A stretch of DNA of 64,000 nucleotides, taken from the NCBI RefSeq assembly GCF_012689525.1, contig NZ_CP051515.1, positions 3,410,001-3,474,000 of the forward strand. Reading direction: 5' to 3'. The notes under the pieces were generated by a model. That model ran no database searches, was not told where the DNA came from, and worked only from the letters and a program-made list of their open reading frames with translations. Both the position numbers and the translations under genes were made by a program. This stretch comes from Paraburkholderia aromaticivorans (lineage in GTDB: Bacteria; Pseudomonadota; Gammaproteobacteria; Burkholderiales; Burkholderiaceae). Each line of letters begins with the position of its first letter. The first letter of the stretch is position 1. This document shows positions 15,959 through 26,663 of this stretch, in pieces.

Positions 15959-16317
15959 GGGGACTCCAGATGGTGAGTGATTCTCAACGTGCCTCGCGAC
16001 CCTGGCTTAATGCCATTCGCGCGTGGCGTCGATCTCTACCCCAAACCTGGTCTAAGCGCCGCTTGAGCGGTCTTTTATGAGCCCGCACGCACCCAGTGCG
16101 AGCTGAGTGACGTGGTGCTGATGACATCCGTATGAAACCGCATGCACGGCGTGGCATGCTTGGCAAAAAAACCGTGCCGCCTGCCAATCGCCTTTCAACT
16201 GAAAGCGGCTCGCAAGGGCGTTGCGAAAGACTATAGCCTGTGACCCGCCCATTCGACAAATGATGGCCCAGGCGCGGGTAGAATCCGCGACACCGAGAGC
16301 CCTACACCCAACATTCC
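15959..16317. other. Divergent intergenic region, no gene seen
   Basis: This 359-base gap holds the promoters of the dehydrogenase operon (minus) and the DUF1345 gene (plus). A small hairpin CCGC-TTGA-GCGG followed by TCTTTT occurs near 16062-16078. GCATGC occurs twice near 16140-16160. No consensus promoter or coding region could be supported. Confidence 0.5.
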
Positions 16318-16980
16318 ATGCTCACCAAATACTATCCACAGGTTCTTCGCAATCGACCGCGCATGCTGGTCGGCCTTGCGCTCGGCATTATCGGCGCGCT
16401 GCTTGTGCCCGCGCACACACGCCCGATGGTCCGCGTGCTGGCCGGCTGGGACGCGACCATCTGGAGCTATCTGGCGATGATCTGGGTGCACATGGCCCTC
16501 GCCGACGAAGGCCGCGTGCGCGAATTCGCCCGTCGCGACGACGAGAACGCGGGCGTGGTGCTGATGGTGATCTGTGTGGCGACCATCGCGAGTATTGCCG
16601 CCATCGTGATGGAACTGGCCTCGGCCAAGGGGACGGCAGGCGCTTCCACCGTCTGGCACTACGCGCTGACCGGGCTCACGATGTTCGGCGCATGGTTCCT
16701 GATCCCGACCATCTTCACGCTGCACTACGCACGGCTTTACTACGACACCGACGCAAAGGAAACGCCGCTGCTGTTTCCCGACCATGCGCTCCAGCCGGAC
16801 TACTGGGACTTCCTGTATTTCTCATTCACCATTGCCGTGGCCTCGCAGACCTCGGACGTGGTGTTGCGCTCGCGTTCGCTTCGCCGCGCCGCGCTCGCGC
16901 AGTCCATCCTGTCGTTCTACTTCAACGTGGCTGTACTGGGTTTGTGCGTGAACATCGCGGCGGGCTTGCTCGGCTCGTAA
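16318..16980 (+). CDS. DUF1345 membrane protein
   Basis: A 220-residue inner-membrane protein with about five transmembrane segments ([48 protein letters not shown], a weak [31 protein letters not shown]). The [20 protein letters not shown] stretch is the hallmark of DUF1345. Function is unknown; the pattern resembles the pore region of small ion channels. It is a single-gene unit between the dehydrogenase operon and the glucan cluster. Confidence 0.85.
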   Translation: MLTKYYPQVLRNRPRMLVGLALGIIGALLVPAHTRPMVRVLAGWDATIWSYLAMIWVHMALADEGRVREFARRDDENAGVVLMVICVATIASIAAIVMELASAKGTAGASTVWHYALTGLTMFGAWFLIPTIFTLHYARLYYDTDAKETPLLFPDHALQPDYWDFLYFSFTIAVASQTSDVVLRSRSLRRAALAQSILSFYFNVAVLGLCVNIAAGLLGS

Positions 16981-17448
16981 TACGGCTGACACAAGCTGTC
17001 CCGGCAAACGCCCCTGCCACATAAAAATCCGCCTTTTGCGGTCATCGCCCCGCCTCCCACGCGCCACGTGTAAATCCTGGACCGCGGTCGCCCGTTTTAC
17101 ACGCGGCGACCGTCCATTCCACGTGTTCTAGCGCCTCGCGCCTTTTTTTTGCACCTCCCTGCGAAGCTTACTGCGAGGCGTACGCTCAGCTATCCATCGC
17201 TCCCGTCCGAGCCGCACTGGCACAGCGTTTGCTGCGTCTTCCGAATCGATCTGGCCAGCCCGTGCCATCGACGCCTGGCGTTAAAGCACCCTTTACTGGC
17301 CAGCGGCGTGACGATCTTTGCACTACATTGACCAGTACGCGCCTTCGCTATATGCATCGCGCGGTATCCGGCTCTGGAAGCCCAATGAGCGCTGTGATCG
17401 CATGCCAATTGCATCCACACCGCAGCAGGACGAATCTGGAAACGATCG
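16981..17448. other. Leader region of the glucan/trehalose cluster with overlapping inverted repeats
   Basis: This 468-base gap holds no supportable gene. Two inverted repeats overlap: CGTGTAAA (17067-17074) with TTTACACG (17096-17103), and GGTCGCC (17086-17092) with GGCGACC (17105-17111). They cannot both form. CCACGTGT is repeated directly at 17064 and 17119, and eight T residues lie at 17143-17150. This could be a terminator or attenuator for DUF1345 or a control region for glgE. Confidence 0.45.
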
Positions 17449-20400
17449 ATGGAACCTCGAAACGGGTACGCGCCGCGGATTTACTTTTTTCATTCACTTC
17501 TGGTTGGGCCGCTCGATGTATGGCCTGCGCAATTCGCGCATGCAGCCGCGCTGGGCTTCGATCACGCGCTGATCGGCAGCCTCTTCGAGCCGGGACAAGC
17601 CGGCCATGGACAGGTGGTCGGCAACCACGCCCGCCTGCATCCAGTGTTCGAAGCCAAGCAGCAGTCTGCTGCCGAGGCGATACGCACGCTCGCCAACGCG
17701 GCGAAACAGAACGGCCTGACCTTGCTGGTCGATCTGGTGATCGACCGGATGGCCGCCGATGGCGCGCTATACGCCGAACATGCCGACTGGTTCCATCCCT
17801 TCGAGTCTGAAGAGGCGCGGCTCGATCCACGCCATGTGCATCGCGAGGACAACGTCGCGTATGCGAACTTCAACGATGCCGGCAGCAGCGCCGCGCTGGT
17901 CGGCTGGTGGACGCAACAACTGCTGACGCTCGCCGAGGCCGGCGTGGGCGGCTTCCGGTTCGATTCGCCGCATCGCGTGCCGGCCGCCGTCTGGCGGCAA
18001 TTGAGCGACGCGGTCCGGGCGAAGCATCCCGAGGTGAGTTTTCTCGCCGCCACGCCTGGCTTGGCGCGTGGCGATCTGCTCGACCTGCAAGGCGCCGGCT
18101 TCGACAACGTGTTCTCGTCGGTGCGCTGGTGGGACTTCCGCGCGAGCTGGATGGTCGAGGAACATGCCGCGCTCGCGCGCATCGCCGCGCCGATCGGTTT
18201 TCCTGAAGCGCCATACGGCACTCGCCTCGCCGCCGAACTGACCGATGTGCACGACGCCGCCATCGTCGAGCGGGCCTACCGGCGCGCGCTGTTTACTTCG
18301 GCTTCCATCGGCACGGGCTGGATGATGCCGATGGGTTTCGAGTACGGTATCGCCGAGCCGATGTCGCAAACGCGCGGCGACGCTGCGCAGTTCGCCCTCG
18401 CCGCTCAAGCCAAAAAATTCGATCTCACGAAAGCCATCACGCACGTGAACCTGGTGGCGAGTAAAACGAAAACGCTGCACGCCAACGGTGAATTGCGCCC
18501 GCTCAGCGGGCCCGGCGCACCCGCAGCGGTATTGCTGCGCGCCGACCAGCCCGACCTGCGCCATGCCGACGAGGCGATCCTGATCGCGATCAATCCCGGG
18601 CTCGGCGCGCCGGTACGCGTCGATCCCGCGCGCTTCCTCGCGGGCGTGCCCGGCAACTTCACGCGCTTCGTGCCGCTCGACGCGCCCGGCAACGCCGCAC
18701 CCGCCACGCTCACCTCATTCACACTCGCACCTGGCGCGGTCCGCCTGTTCCGCGCGGTCACGGAGAAACCGATCCGTCTCGCGCCGCCCATCGACAAGGC
18801 GAACAGCAAGCGCAGCGGCCGCAAGACCGTGGTCGAGGCGCTGAGCGCGCCGCGCGTGGCCATCGAGAGCGTGACACCCTCGGTCGATAACGGCCGCTTC
18901 GCGGCTAAGCGCAGCGTGGGCGAACGCGCCGAAATCACCGCCGCGATCTTCGCCGAAGGTCACGACAAGATCGCCGCCGCCGTGATCTGGCGCGCCGCCG
19001 ACGAAACCGCGTGGCACGAAGTATTGATGGAACCGGCCCAACCCGCCGGCCTCGACATCTGGAAGGCGCGCATTCCGCTCGAACGCATGGGCCGTCACGA
19101 ATTCACCGTGATCGCGTGGCGCGACGACTTCGCTTCGCTGGTCGAGCATATTCAGAAAAAACTGAAGGCGGGACAAACCGTCGAACTCGAACTCGACGAA
19201 GCGTCGCATCTGTTCGCGCTGGTGCTCGCCGAGGTCGAAACCGCGGAAGGCGCGCTCACCGAACCGCTCGAACATATCGTCAAGCTCTTCACCAAGGCCG
19301 ACGCGGAGACGAAGCTCGCGCTGCTGCTCTCGCCGACCACGGCGAAGGCGATGACCGCCGCGCGCCACCGGCCGTTCCTGAGCCGCGATCCGGTCATCTA
19401 CAAGATCGACGCCGACCGCACTGCCGCGCGCTTTGCGAGCTGGTACGAAATCTTCCCGCGCTCGATGAGCGATGACGAATCGCGCCACGGCACTTTCGCC
19501 GATGTCACGACGAAGCTGCCGCGCATTCGCGACATGGGCTTCGACGTGCTGTATTTCCCGCCGATCCACCCTATCGGCGTGGCGAATCGCAAAGGCCGCA
19601 ACAATACGCTGAACGCGCAGCCGGGCGACGTCGGCAGCCCGTATGCGATCGGTGGGGTCGAAGGCGGCCATACGGCCGTGCATCCGCAACTCGGCACGCT
19701 CGACGACTTCAAGACGATGCTCGCCGCCGCGCACGCGCACGGCCTCGAAATCGCGCTCGACTTCGCGGTGCAATGTGCGCCCGATCACCCGTGGCTGAAG
19801 GAGCATCCGACGTGGTTCGCGTGGCGCCCCGACGGCACGCTGCGCTACGCGGAAAATCCGCCGAAGAAGTACCAGGACATCGTCAATCCCGACTTTTATG
19901 CGCACGACGCCAAACCCGATTTGTGGCTCGCGCTGCGCGACGTCTTCCTGTTCTGGATCGAAGCGGGCGTGTACATTTTCCGCATCGACAATCCGCACAC
20001 CAAGCCGCTGCCGTTCTGGGAGTGGGTGATTGCCGATGTGCGGGCGCGCTATCCCGCCACCATCTTCCTCGCCGAAGCCTTCACGCGGCCGCGCATGATG
20101 AACCGGCTCGGCAAGATCGGTTTCTCGCAGTCGTACACGTACTTCACGTGGCGGGAATCGAAGCGCGATTTCATCGAATACATGACCGAGCTTACGCAAA
20201 CCGGTGCGCGTGATTCGTACCGGCCGAACTTCTTCGTCAATACGCCGGATATCAACCCGCGGCATCTGCAATCGCAGGGGCGCACGGGCTTTCTGATTCG
20301 CGCCGCACTCGCTTCGACACTGGCCGGTTTGTGGGGCGTGTATAGTGGTTTCGAGCTATGCGAGGCCGCCGCGCTGCCGAACAGCGAGGAGTATCTTGAC

Positions 20401-20892
20401 TCGGAGAAGTACCAGTTGCGCGCGTGGGACTGGAACCGGCCCGGCAACATCGTCGGCGAGATCAGTGCGCTGAACCGGATTCGCCGTGCGAACCCGGCGC
20501 TGCAAACGCATCTCGGCCTGACATTCCTGCCCGCGCACAACGACCATGTCCTGTTCTTCGAGAAAGCGACCGAATCGCGCGACAACGTCATTCTTGTCGC
20601 GATCAATCTCGACCCGTTCAACGAACAGGGCGCGGACATCGAATTGTCGTGGGAGACTTTCCAGAAATGGAATCTGCACGATCATGGCCCGCTGGAAGTC
20701 ACCGACCAGATGACCGGCGCGCGCTTTGAATGGCACGGCCGCTGGCAGCACGTCCAGCTCGGGTCGGGCCAGCCGTTCTCGATCTGGCGCATTGCGCCGC
20801 TCGGCGGCCTGCCCGCCGAACGGCCGGATGAAGCCGACAGCGACTATCACGCAGACGCTGGCAACCCAACCCCAACGGAAGGTGCGACATGA
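17449..20892 (+). CDS. glgE: Maltose-1-phosphate maltosyltransferase with extra N-terminal pseudo-catalytic domain
   Basis: A 1147-residue GlgE, which transfers maltose from maltose 1-phosphate to growing alpha-1,4-glucan. Residues about 465-600 are the DUF3416 beta-domain. Residues 680-1060 are the GH13 catalytic barrel with nucleophile Asp847 (FRIDNPH), acid/base Glu876 (IFLAEAF) and Asp934 (VNTPDINP). The first 345 residues repeat the barrel pattern: GVGGFRFDSPH mirrors GVYIFRIDNPH. Asp172 is kept, but the acid/base Glu is Ala201 (FLAATPG against FLAEAFT), so this copy is probably inactive. Typical GlgE is 650-700 residues. It is the first gene of the cluster, and its TGA overlaps the ATG of treS. 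Confidence 0.92.
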   Translation: MEPRNGYAPRIYFFHSLLVGPLDVWPAQFAHAAALGFDHALIGSLFEPGQAGHGQVVGNHARLHPVFEAKQQSAAEAIRTLANAAKQNGLTLLVDLVIDRMAADGALYAEHADWFHPFESEEARLDPRHVHREDNVAYANFNDAGSSAALVGWWTQQLLTLAEAGVGGFRFDSPHRVPAAVWRQLSDAVRAKHPEVSFLAATPGLARGDLLDLQGAGFDNVFSSVRWWDFRASWMVEEHAALARIAAPIGFPEAPYGTRLAAELTDVHDAAIVERAYRRALFTSASIGTGWMMPMGFEYGIAEPMSQTRGDAAQFALAAQAKKFDLTKAITHVNLVASKTKTLHANGELRPLSGPGAPAAVLLRADQPDLRHADEAILIAINPGLGAPVRVDPARFLAGVPGNFTRFVPLDAPGNAAPATLTSFTLAPGAVRLFRAVTEKPIRLAPPIDKANSKRSGRKTVVEALSAPRVAIESVTPSVDNGRFAAKRSVGERAEITAAIFAEGHDKIAAAVIWRAADETAWHEVLMEPAQPAGLDIWKARIPLERMGRHEFTVIAWRDDFASLVEHIQKKLKAGQTVELELDEASHLFALVLAEVETAEGALTEPLEHIVKLFTKADAETKLALLLSPTTAKAMTAARHRPFLSRDPVIYKIDADRTAARFASWYEIFPRSMSDDESRHGTFADVTTKLPRIRDMGFDVLYFPPIHPIGVANRKGRNNTLNAQPGDVGSPYAIGGVEGGHTAVHPQLGTLDDFKTMLAAAHAHGLEIALDFAVQCAPDHPWLKEHPTWFAWRPDGTLRYAENPPKKYQDIVNPDFYAHDAKPDLWLALRDVFLFWIEAGVYIFRIDNPHTKPLPFWEWVIADVRARYPATIFLAEAFTRPRMMNRLGKIGFSQSYTYFTWRESKRDFIEYMTELTQTGARDSYRPNFFVNTPDINPRHLQSQGRTGFLIRAALASTLAGLWGVYSGFELCEAAALPNSEEYLDSEKYQLRAWDWNRPGNIVGEISALNRIRRANPALQTHLGLTFLPAHNDHVLFFEKATESRDNVILVAINLDPFNEQGADIELSWETFQKWNLHDHGPLEVTDQMTGARFEWHGRWQHVQLGSGQPFSIWRIAPLGGLPAERPDEADSDYHADAGNPTPTEGAT

Positions 20893-23800
20893 AGCGTGAC
20901 GATCCAGCCCAAAGCACGTCGCAGGACCATACGAGCGCAGCCACCGGCAGCGCCGCGAAGGCGCGCACGCATCGGCGCGGCAAGCCGGCGGCCTTGAGCG
21001 ACGATCCGCTCTGGTATAAGGACGCGATCATCTATCAGGTGCACATCAAGTCGTTCTTCGACGCGAACAACGACGGTGTGGGCGACTTTCCCGGCCTGAT
21101 TGCGAAGCTCGACTACATTGCCGAACTCGGTGTGAACGCGATCTGGCTGCTGCCGTTCTATCCATCGCCGCGGCGCGACGACGGCTACGACATCGCCGAT
21201 TATCGCAACGTGCACCCCGACTACGGTCAGATCGCCGACGTGAAGCGCTTCATTCAGGAAGCGCACGCACGCGGCATTCGTGTGATTACAGAGTTGGTGA
21301 TCAACCACACGTCGGATCAGCACCCGTGGTTTCAGCGCGCGCGGCGCGCGAAGCCGGGTTCGAACCACCGCAATTACTACGTGTGGTCCAACACCGATCA
21401 GAAGTACCAGGAAACGCGGATCATCTTCATCGACTCGGAGCCGTCCAACTGGACGCACGATCCGGTGGCGGGCGCGTATTACTGGCACCGCTTCTACTCG
21501 CATCAGCCCGATCTGAATTTCGACAATCCGGCCGTGCTGAAAGAGGTGCTGCAGGTCATGCGCTTCTGGCTCGATATGGGCATCGACGGGCTGCGGCTCG
21601 ACGCGGTACCGTATCTGGTGGAACGTGAAGGTACGAACAACGAGAACCTGCCGGAAACGCACGCGGTGCTCAAGAAAATCCGCGCGACCATCGACGCCGA
21701 GTATCCGAACCGGATGCTGCTTGCCGAAGCCAACCAATGGCCGGAAGACGTGAAGGAATATTTCGGCGATGAAGACGAATGCCACATGGCCTTCCACTTC
21801 CCGCTGATGCCGCGCATCTACATGTCGATTGCGAGCGAAGACCGTTTCCCGATCACCGACATCATGCGGCAAACGCCGGACCTCGCCGAAACGAACCAGT
21901 GGGCGATTTTCCTGCGCAATCATGACGAACTGACGCTGGAGATGGTCACGGATTCCGAGCGCGACTATCTGTGGAACACCTACGCGAGCGATCGCCGCGC
22001 ACGCTTGAATCTCGGCATTCGCCGCCGCCTCGCGCCGCTGATGGAGCGCGACCGCCGCCGTATCGAGTTGATCAATTCGCTGCTGCTCTCCATGCCCGGC
22101 ACGCCCGTGATCTATTACGGCGACGAACTTGGCATGGGCGACAACATCCACTTGGGCGACCGCGACGGCGTGCGCACGCCGATGCAGTGGTCGTCGGATC
22201 GCAACGGTGGATTCTCGCGCGCCGACCCTGAGCAACTGGTGCTGCCGCCGGTCATGGGCTCGCTGTACGGTTTCGACGCGGTGAACGTGGAAGCGCAAAG
22301 CCGTGACCCGCACTCGCTGCTCAACTGGACCCGGCGCATGCTCGCCACGCGCCGCGCGAAGCAGACTTTCGGGCGCGGCACGATTCGTTTCCTGAAGCCG
22401 GAAAACCGCAAGATTCTCGCGTATCTGCGTGAAATGCCGGGTGAACCGCCGATCCTGTGCGTGGCGAATCTTTCGCGCGCGCCGCAAGCGGTGGAACTCG
22501 ACCTGTCCGAGTTCAACGGTTCGGTGCCGATCGAAATGACCGCGGACTCCGTGTTCCCGGCCATCGGCCAACTGACTTATCTGCTGACGTTCCCGCCGTA
22601 CGGCTTCCTGTGGTTCATGCTGTGTCCGGGTGCTCAGCGTCCGACGTGGGCACAGGCCCATTCGGAATCGCTGCCGGAATTCGTCACGATCGTGATCCGC
22701 GAAGGTCAGGTCGGTCCGACGCCGGAGAACGTACGCCTGCTCGAATCGGAAGTGCTGCCTTCGTGGCTGAGCCGGCGCCGCTGGTTTGCGTCGAAGGATC
22801 AAAAGCTCAATGCGGTGCGGCTCGCGGCGTTGACCACGATTCCGCACGGCGGCTTCGCCTTCACCGAAATCGAAGCGGACGTGGGCGGTCACACCGAACG
22901 CTACGTGGTGCCGATCGCGATCACATGGGGCGGCGAAACGACTTTCCCGTTGTTCAAGCAACTGGCCTTCGCGCGCGTGCGGCGCGGCCGCAACGTGGGG
23001 CATCTGACGGACGCCTTTGCCTTGCCGATCTTCGCTCATGGCGTGATGCGCAAGCTGCGCGAACGCGCCGTCGTGCCGACCGTGCAGAAGAGCGAAATCA
23101 AGTTTCTGCCGACCGAACGTTTCGCCGAACTCGAAGGACTCGGCGAACGGCCTGAGATCCGCTGGCTCGCGGCCGAGCAGAGCAATAGCTCGTTGATCAT
23201 CGCCGACACCGTCGTGCTGAAACTGGTGCGCCGCCTCGTGAGTGGTGTCCATCCGGAAGCCGAAATCAGCCGCTATCTGACGCAATTGGGCTACGCGAAC
23301 ACCGCGCCGTTGTACGGCGAAGTGGTGCGCGTCGATCCCGAAGGCGTGCCGCATACGCTCTGTATCCTGCAAGGCTATATCGAGAATCAGGGCGACGCGT
23401 GGAACTGGTCGCTCGACTATCTGCGCCGCTCGGTGGACGAACTCGCCATCGCCGTCGATACCGAAGCGCAATCGGCGCCGGACCGTACCAACGAGGCGAT
23501 TCTGGTGGAAGGCTACAGCACGTTGGCCGGCATCATCGGCAGACGGCTGGGCGAACTGCACGTGGCGCTCGCCTCGCCGACGGACGACCCGGCGTTCGCG
23601 CCGGAACCCGCCAGCGCCGAGCAGGTGAAGGCATGGGTGGACGGCACGCAGGCGATGCTCGCCAGCGCACTCGATCTGCTCGCGCCGCGCATCGAGCAGA
23701 TGAGCGATCCGGAAACCAGGGCGCTGGCGCAAAGCCTGATCGACCGCCGCGCGGCCTTGGTGGCCGCCGTCGACAAGCTGGTTTCCGCCGACGCGGGCGC

Positions 23801-24353
23801 GCTGCGCATTCGCGTTCACGGCGACTTCCATCTCGGCCAGGTACTGGTCGCGCAGGGCGACGCATTTTTGATCGACTTCGAAGGCGAGCCGGCACGGTCG
23901 CTTGAAGAACGTCGTCAGAAATCGAGCCCGCTGCGTGACGTGGCTGGTCTGATGCGCTCGCTGTCGTACGCAAGCGCGGCGGCGCAGTCCACCATGGAGG
24001 CCGCGCCGCAACAGACCGCCGATCGCAAGCGCACGCTGTTCGACCGTTTCCGCGCGTACGCCACCGAAACGTTCCTCAGCGAGTACCGCGCGGCTGCCGC
24101 GGAATCCGCGACGCCGCTCGTCGCGCCCGAAGCCGAACAGGCCTTGCTCGATCTGTTCCTGATCGAAAAAGCCGCCTACGAAATCCGTTACGAAGCGGCC
24201 AACCGCCCGACGTGGCTCAGCTTGCCGGTACGCGGCCTCGCCGCGCTCACCAGCCGTTTGCTCGGCGACACCGGCGCGCCAGGCCACGATTCCTCAACCC
24301 AGGCGCCAGGCGCCGCCACGCCGCCTAACCCGGCCGAGGGCGACTATGAGTGA
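20889..24353 (+). CDS. treS: Trehalose synthase-maltokinase fusion
   Basis: A 1154-residue bifunctional protein. Residues 35-560 are trehalose synthase (GH13), interconverting trehalose and maltose: region [10 protein letters not shown], nucleophile Asp238 (GLRLDAV), acid/base Glu280 (LLAEANQ) and Asp346 (RNHDE). Residues about 610-1130 are maltokinase (Mak/Pep2), phosphorylating maltose to maltose 1-phosphate: HGDFH (His977-Asp979) and IDFEGEP (Asp996) are the phosphotransferase motifs. The fusion channels maltose straight to the kinase, whose product feeds GlgE next door. It overlaps glgE by four bases and glgB by eight, so it is translated as part of one message. Confidence 0.93.
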   Translation: MKRDDPAQSTSQDHTSAATGSAAKARTHRRGKPAALSDDPLWYKDAIIYQVHIKSFFDANNDGVGDFPGLIAKLDYIAELGVNAIWLLPFYPSPRRDDGYDIADYRNVHPDYGQIADVKRFIQEAHARGIRVITELVINHTSDQHPWFQRARRAKPGSNHRNYYVWSNTDQKYQETRIIFIDSEPSNWTHDPVAGAYYWHRFYSHQPDLNFDNPAVLKEVLQVMRFWLDMGIDGLRLDAVPYLVEREGTNNENLPETHAVLKKIRATIDAEYPNRMLLAEANQWPEDVKEYFGDEDECHMAFHFPLMPRIYMSIASEDRFPITDIMRQTPDLAETNQWAIFLRNHDELTLEMVTDSERDYLWNTYASDRRARLNLGIRRRLAPLMERDRRRIELINSLLLSMPGTPVIYYGDELGMGDNIHLGDRDGVRTPMQWSSDRNGGFSRADPEQLVLPPVMGSLYGFDAVNVEAQSRDPHSLLNWTRRMLATRRAKQTFGRGTIRFLKPENRKILAYLREMPGEPPILCVANLSRAPQAVELDLSEFNGSVPIEMTADSVFPAIGQLTYLLTFPPYGFLWFMLCPGAQRPTWAQAHSESLPEFVTIVIREGQVGPTPENVRLLESEVLPSWLSRRRWFASKDQKLNAVRLAALTTIPHGGFAFTEIEADVGGHTERYVVPIAITWGGETTFPLFKQLAFARVRRGRNVGHLTDAFALPIFAHGVMRKLRERAVVPTVQKSEIKFLPTERFAELEGLGERPEIRWLAAEQSNSSLIIADTVVLKLVRRLVSGVHPEAEISRYLTQLGYANTAPLYGEVVRVDPEGVPHTLCILQGYIENQGDAWNWSLDYLRRSVDELAIAVDTEAQSAPDRTNEAILVEGYSTLAGIIGRRLGELHVALASPTDDPAFAPEPASAEQVKAWVDGTQAMLASALDLLAPRIEQMSDPETRALAQSLIDRRAALVAAVDKLVSADAGALRIRVHGDFHLGQVLVAQGDAFLIDFEGEPARSLEERRQKSSPLRDVAGLMRSLSYASAAAQSTMEAAPQQTADRKRTLFDRFRAYATETFLSEYRAAAAESATPLVAPEAEQALLDLFLIEKAAYEIRYEAANRPTWLSLPVRGLAALTSRLLGDTGAPGHDSSTQAPGAATPPNPAEGDYE

Positions 24354-26556
24354 GCATGATCCGGCCGTAGGCCTCCAACCGCTCGAAATCGACGCGCTCG
24401 TCGAAGCGCGTCACCCCAATCCTTTCTCGCAACTCGGGCTGCATCAGACGGACGCGGGGCCGGTGGTGCGCGCGCTGTTGCCGAACGCCGCGCACGTCAG
24501 CGTGATTGCGCGCGCCGACGGTGCGCTGCTCGGCGAACTCGAGCAAGTGCGGCCGGGGCTGTTTGCCGGCCGTGTCACGACTGCGGCGCCGTACCGTTTG
24601 CGGATCGACTGGCATGGCGTGGTGCAGGAAATCGAGGACACGTATTCGTTCGGTCCCGTTCTCGGCGACGAGCCGCTTGGCCGGCTCGCCGGCGGCGATC
24701 CGTACGCGGTGCTCGAATGTCTCGGCGCGCATCCGATAGAAGTGGATGGCGTGCCTGGCGTGCGCTTCGCCGTGTGGGCGCCGAACGCACGGCGCGTTTC
24801 GGTAGTGGGCGACTTCAATGCGTGGGACGGCCGCCGTCATCCGATGCGGCTGCGGCATCAGGCCGGCGTGTGGGAGTTGTTCGTGCCGCGTGTCGGGCCG
24901 GGTACGCGCTACAAATACGAACTGCTGTCGCGCGATGGGCATCCGCTTCCCCTGAAGGCTGATCCGTGCGCGATGCAAACGGAGAAGCCGCCGGGCACCG
25001 CGTCGATCGTGGCGCATGTGGATGAGATCGAGCAGTTTCCGTGGACCGATCACGAATGGATCCAGTCGCGCGCCGATAAGCAGACGCCGCGCTCGCCAAT
25101 CTCGATCTACGAAGTGCACGCGGAATCATGGCTGCGCGTCGCGGAACAAGGTCAGCGCGGACTCGACTGGGATGAACTGGCGGAGCGGATGATTCCGTAC
25201 GTGAAAAGCATGGGCTTCACGCACGTGGAGTTCATGCCGATTGCCGAGCATCCGTTCGGCGGATCGTGGGGTTATCAGCCGCTCGGGCAGTTCGCGCCGT
25301 CGGCGCGGTTCGGCAAACCCGAGCAGTTCGCGAGGTTCGTCGACAAGGCGCACGAAGCCGGACTCGGCGTGATTCTCGACTGGGTGCCCGCGCACTTTCC
25401 AAATGATGCGCACGGTCTGATCGACTTCGACGGCACGCCGCTCTACGAGCACGCCGACCCGCGCGAAGGCTATCACCAGGACTGGAACACGATGATCTAC
25501 AACCTCGGCCGCAACGAGGTGAGCGCGTTCCTGGTCGCTTCGGGGCTGGCATGGTTGAAGCGCTATCACGTCGACGGTCTGCGCGTGGACGCGGTCGCGT
25601 CGATGCTGTATCGCGACTATTCGCGCGCCGCCGACGAGTGGGTACCGAACATCTACGGTGGCCGCGAAAACCTTGAATCGATTGCTTTCCTGAAGCGGCT
25701 GAATCACGAAGTCGGCTACGTGCCGGGCGTGCCGGGTGCGATCACGATCGCCGAGGAATCGACCGCGTGGCCGGGCGTGACGGCGCGTGTCGAAGACGGC
25801 GGCCTCGGTTTCCAGTTCAAGTGGAACATGGGCTGGATGCACGACACGCTGCACTACATGGAAGAAGATCCCGTCTACCGCCAATACCATCACCACAACA
25901 TGACGTTCGGCATGGTGTACGCGTATTCGGAGCGCTTCGTGCTGCCGCTCTCGCACGATGAGGTGGTGCACGGCAAGGGCTCGCTGCTCGGCAAGATGCC
26001 CGGCGACAGGTGGCAAAAGTTCGCCAACCTGCGCGCGTACTTCGGTTTCATGTGGACGCATCCGGGCAAGAAGCTGCTGTTCATGGGCGGCGAATTCGGC
26101 CAGATGGCGGAATTCGACCACGACACGTCGCCACATTGGCATCTGCTCGACGATCCGCACCATCACGGCGTGCAGAAGCTGGTGCGCGATCTGAACCGGC
26201 TATATAGCGAGGAGCCCGCGTTGTATCTGCTCGATTGCGAGCCTGGCGGCTTCGAATGGCTCATCGGCGACGACAGCGGCAACAGCGTATTCGCCTATCG
26301 CCGCACCGATGGCGCGGGCCGCGAACTCGTCGTAGTCTGCAATATGACGCCGGTGCCGCGGGTCGGTTACCGGATCGGCATGCCGCGCAGCGGACGCTGG
26401 TCGGAAGTGCTTAATACGGACGCGGGCGTGTACGGCGGCTCGAACATGGGCAACGGCGGGTTGATTCACACCGACGCCCAATCGAGCCATGGCTGGCCGC
26501 ATTCCGCTTCACTGACGCTGCCACCGCTGGCGACCATCGTATTGCGCGCGGACTGA
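24346..26556 (+). CDS. glgB: 1,4-alpha-glucan branching enzyme
   Basis: A 736-residue branching enzyme that cuts an alpha-1,4 chain and rejoins it through an alpha-1,6 link. It has an N-terminal carbohydrate-binding domain ([18 protein letters not shown]), a CBM48 domain (about 115-215, [19 protein letters not shown]) and the GH13 barrel with Asp415 (GLRVDAV), Glu470 (IAEESTAWP) and Asp538 ([12 protein letters not shown]). The length is normal for the two-N-domain type. The ATG at 24346 overlaps the treS-mak stop by eight bases. It supplies the branches on the polymer made by GlgE. Confidence 0.95.
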   Translation: MSEHDPAVGLQPLEIDALVEARHPNPFSQLGLHQTDAGPVVRALLPNAAHVSVIARADGALLGELEQVRPGLFAGRVTTAAPYRLRIDWHGVVQEIEDTYSFGPVLGDEPLGRLAGGDPYAVLECLGAHPIEVDGVPGVRFAVWAPNARRVSVVGDFNAWDGRRHPMRLRHQAGVWELFVPRVGPGTRYKYELLSRDGHPLPLKADPCAMQTEKPPGTASIVAHVDEIEQFPWTDHEWIQSRADKQTPRSPISIYEVHAESWLRVAEQGQRGLDWDELAERMIPYVKSMGFTHVEFMPIAEHPFGGSWGYQPLGQFAPSARFGKPEQFARFVDKAHEAGLGVILDWVPAHFPNDAHGLIDFDGTPLYEHADPREGYHQDWNTMIYNLGRNEVSAFLVASGLAWLKRYHVDGLRVDAVASMLYRDYSRAADEWVPNIYGGRENLESIAFLKRLNHEVGYVPGVPGAITIAEESTAWPGVTARVEDGGLGFQFKWNMGWMHDTLHYMEEDPVYRQYHHHNMTFGMVYAYSERFVLPLSHDEVVHGKGSLLGKMPGDRWQKFANLRAYFGFMWTHPGKKLLFMGGEFGQMAEFDHDTSPHWHLLDDPHHHGVQKLVRDLNRLYSEEPALYLLDCEPGGFEWLIGDDSGNSVFAYRRTDGAGRELVVVCNMTPVPRVGYRIGMPRSGRWSEVLNTDAGVYGGSNMGNGGLIHTDAQSSHGWPHSASLTLPPLATIVLRAD

Positions 26557-26573
26557 AGGGGATGCTGTAAAGC

Positions 26574-26610
26574 GAGCGCGCGGCGTGCGACATTCTCGCG
26601 CCGCGCGCTC
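26574..26610. other. 12-bp perfect stem-loop between glgB and glgX
   Basis: GAGCGCGCGGCG (26574-26585) pairs fully with CGCCGCGCGCTC (26599-26610) around a 13-base loop. No T run follows on the plus strand, so it is not a standard intrinsic terminator. It may stabilise the upstream message or limit read-through into glgX. Confidence 0.5.
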
Positions 26611-26663
26611 GTTGCATGAAGACCCACGAAAGCGTTCAACAATCAGAACAGGGAAGGGGAATC

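Noticed and set aside
17229..17810. Possible gene upstream of and overlapping glgE
   Set aside because: Basic, Ser/Arg-rich translation that continues out of frame into glgE; no start signal or domain.
20847..24287. A 1146-codon open frame on the minus strand across treS-mak
   Set aside because: It lies wholly antisense to a gene with clear catalytic motifs, and its protein is Arg/His/Gln-rich with no recognisable domain. GC-rich codon use keeps the opposite frame free of stops.
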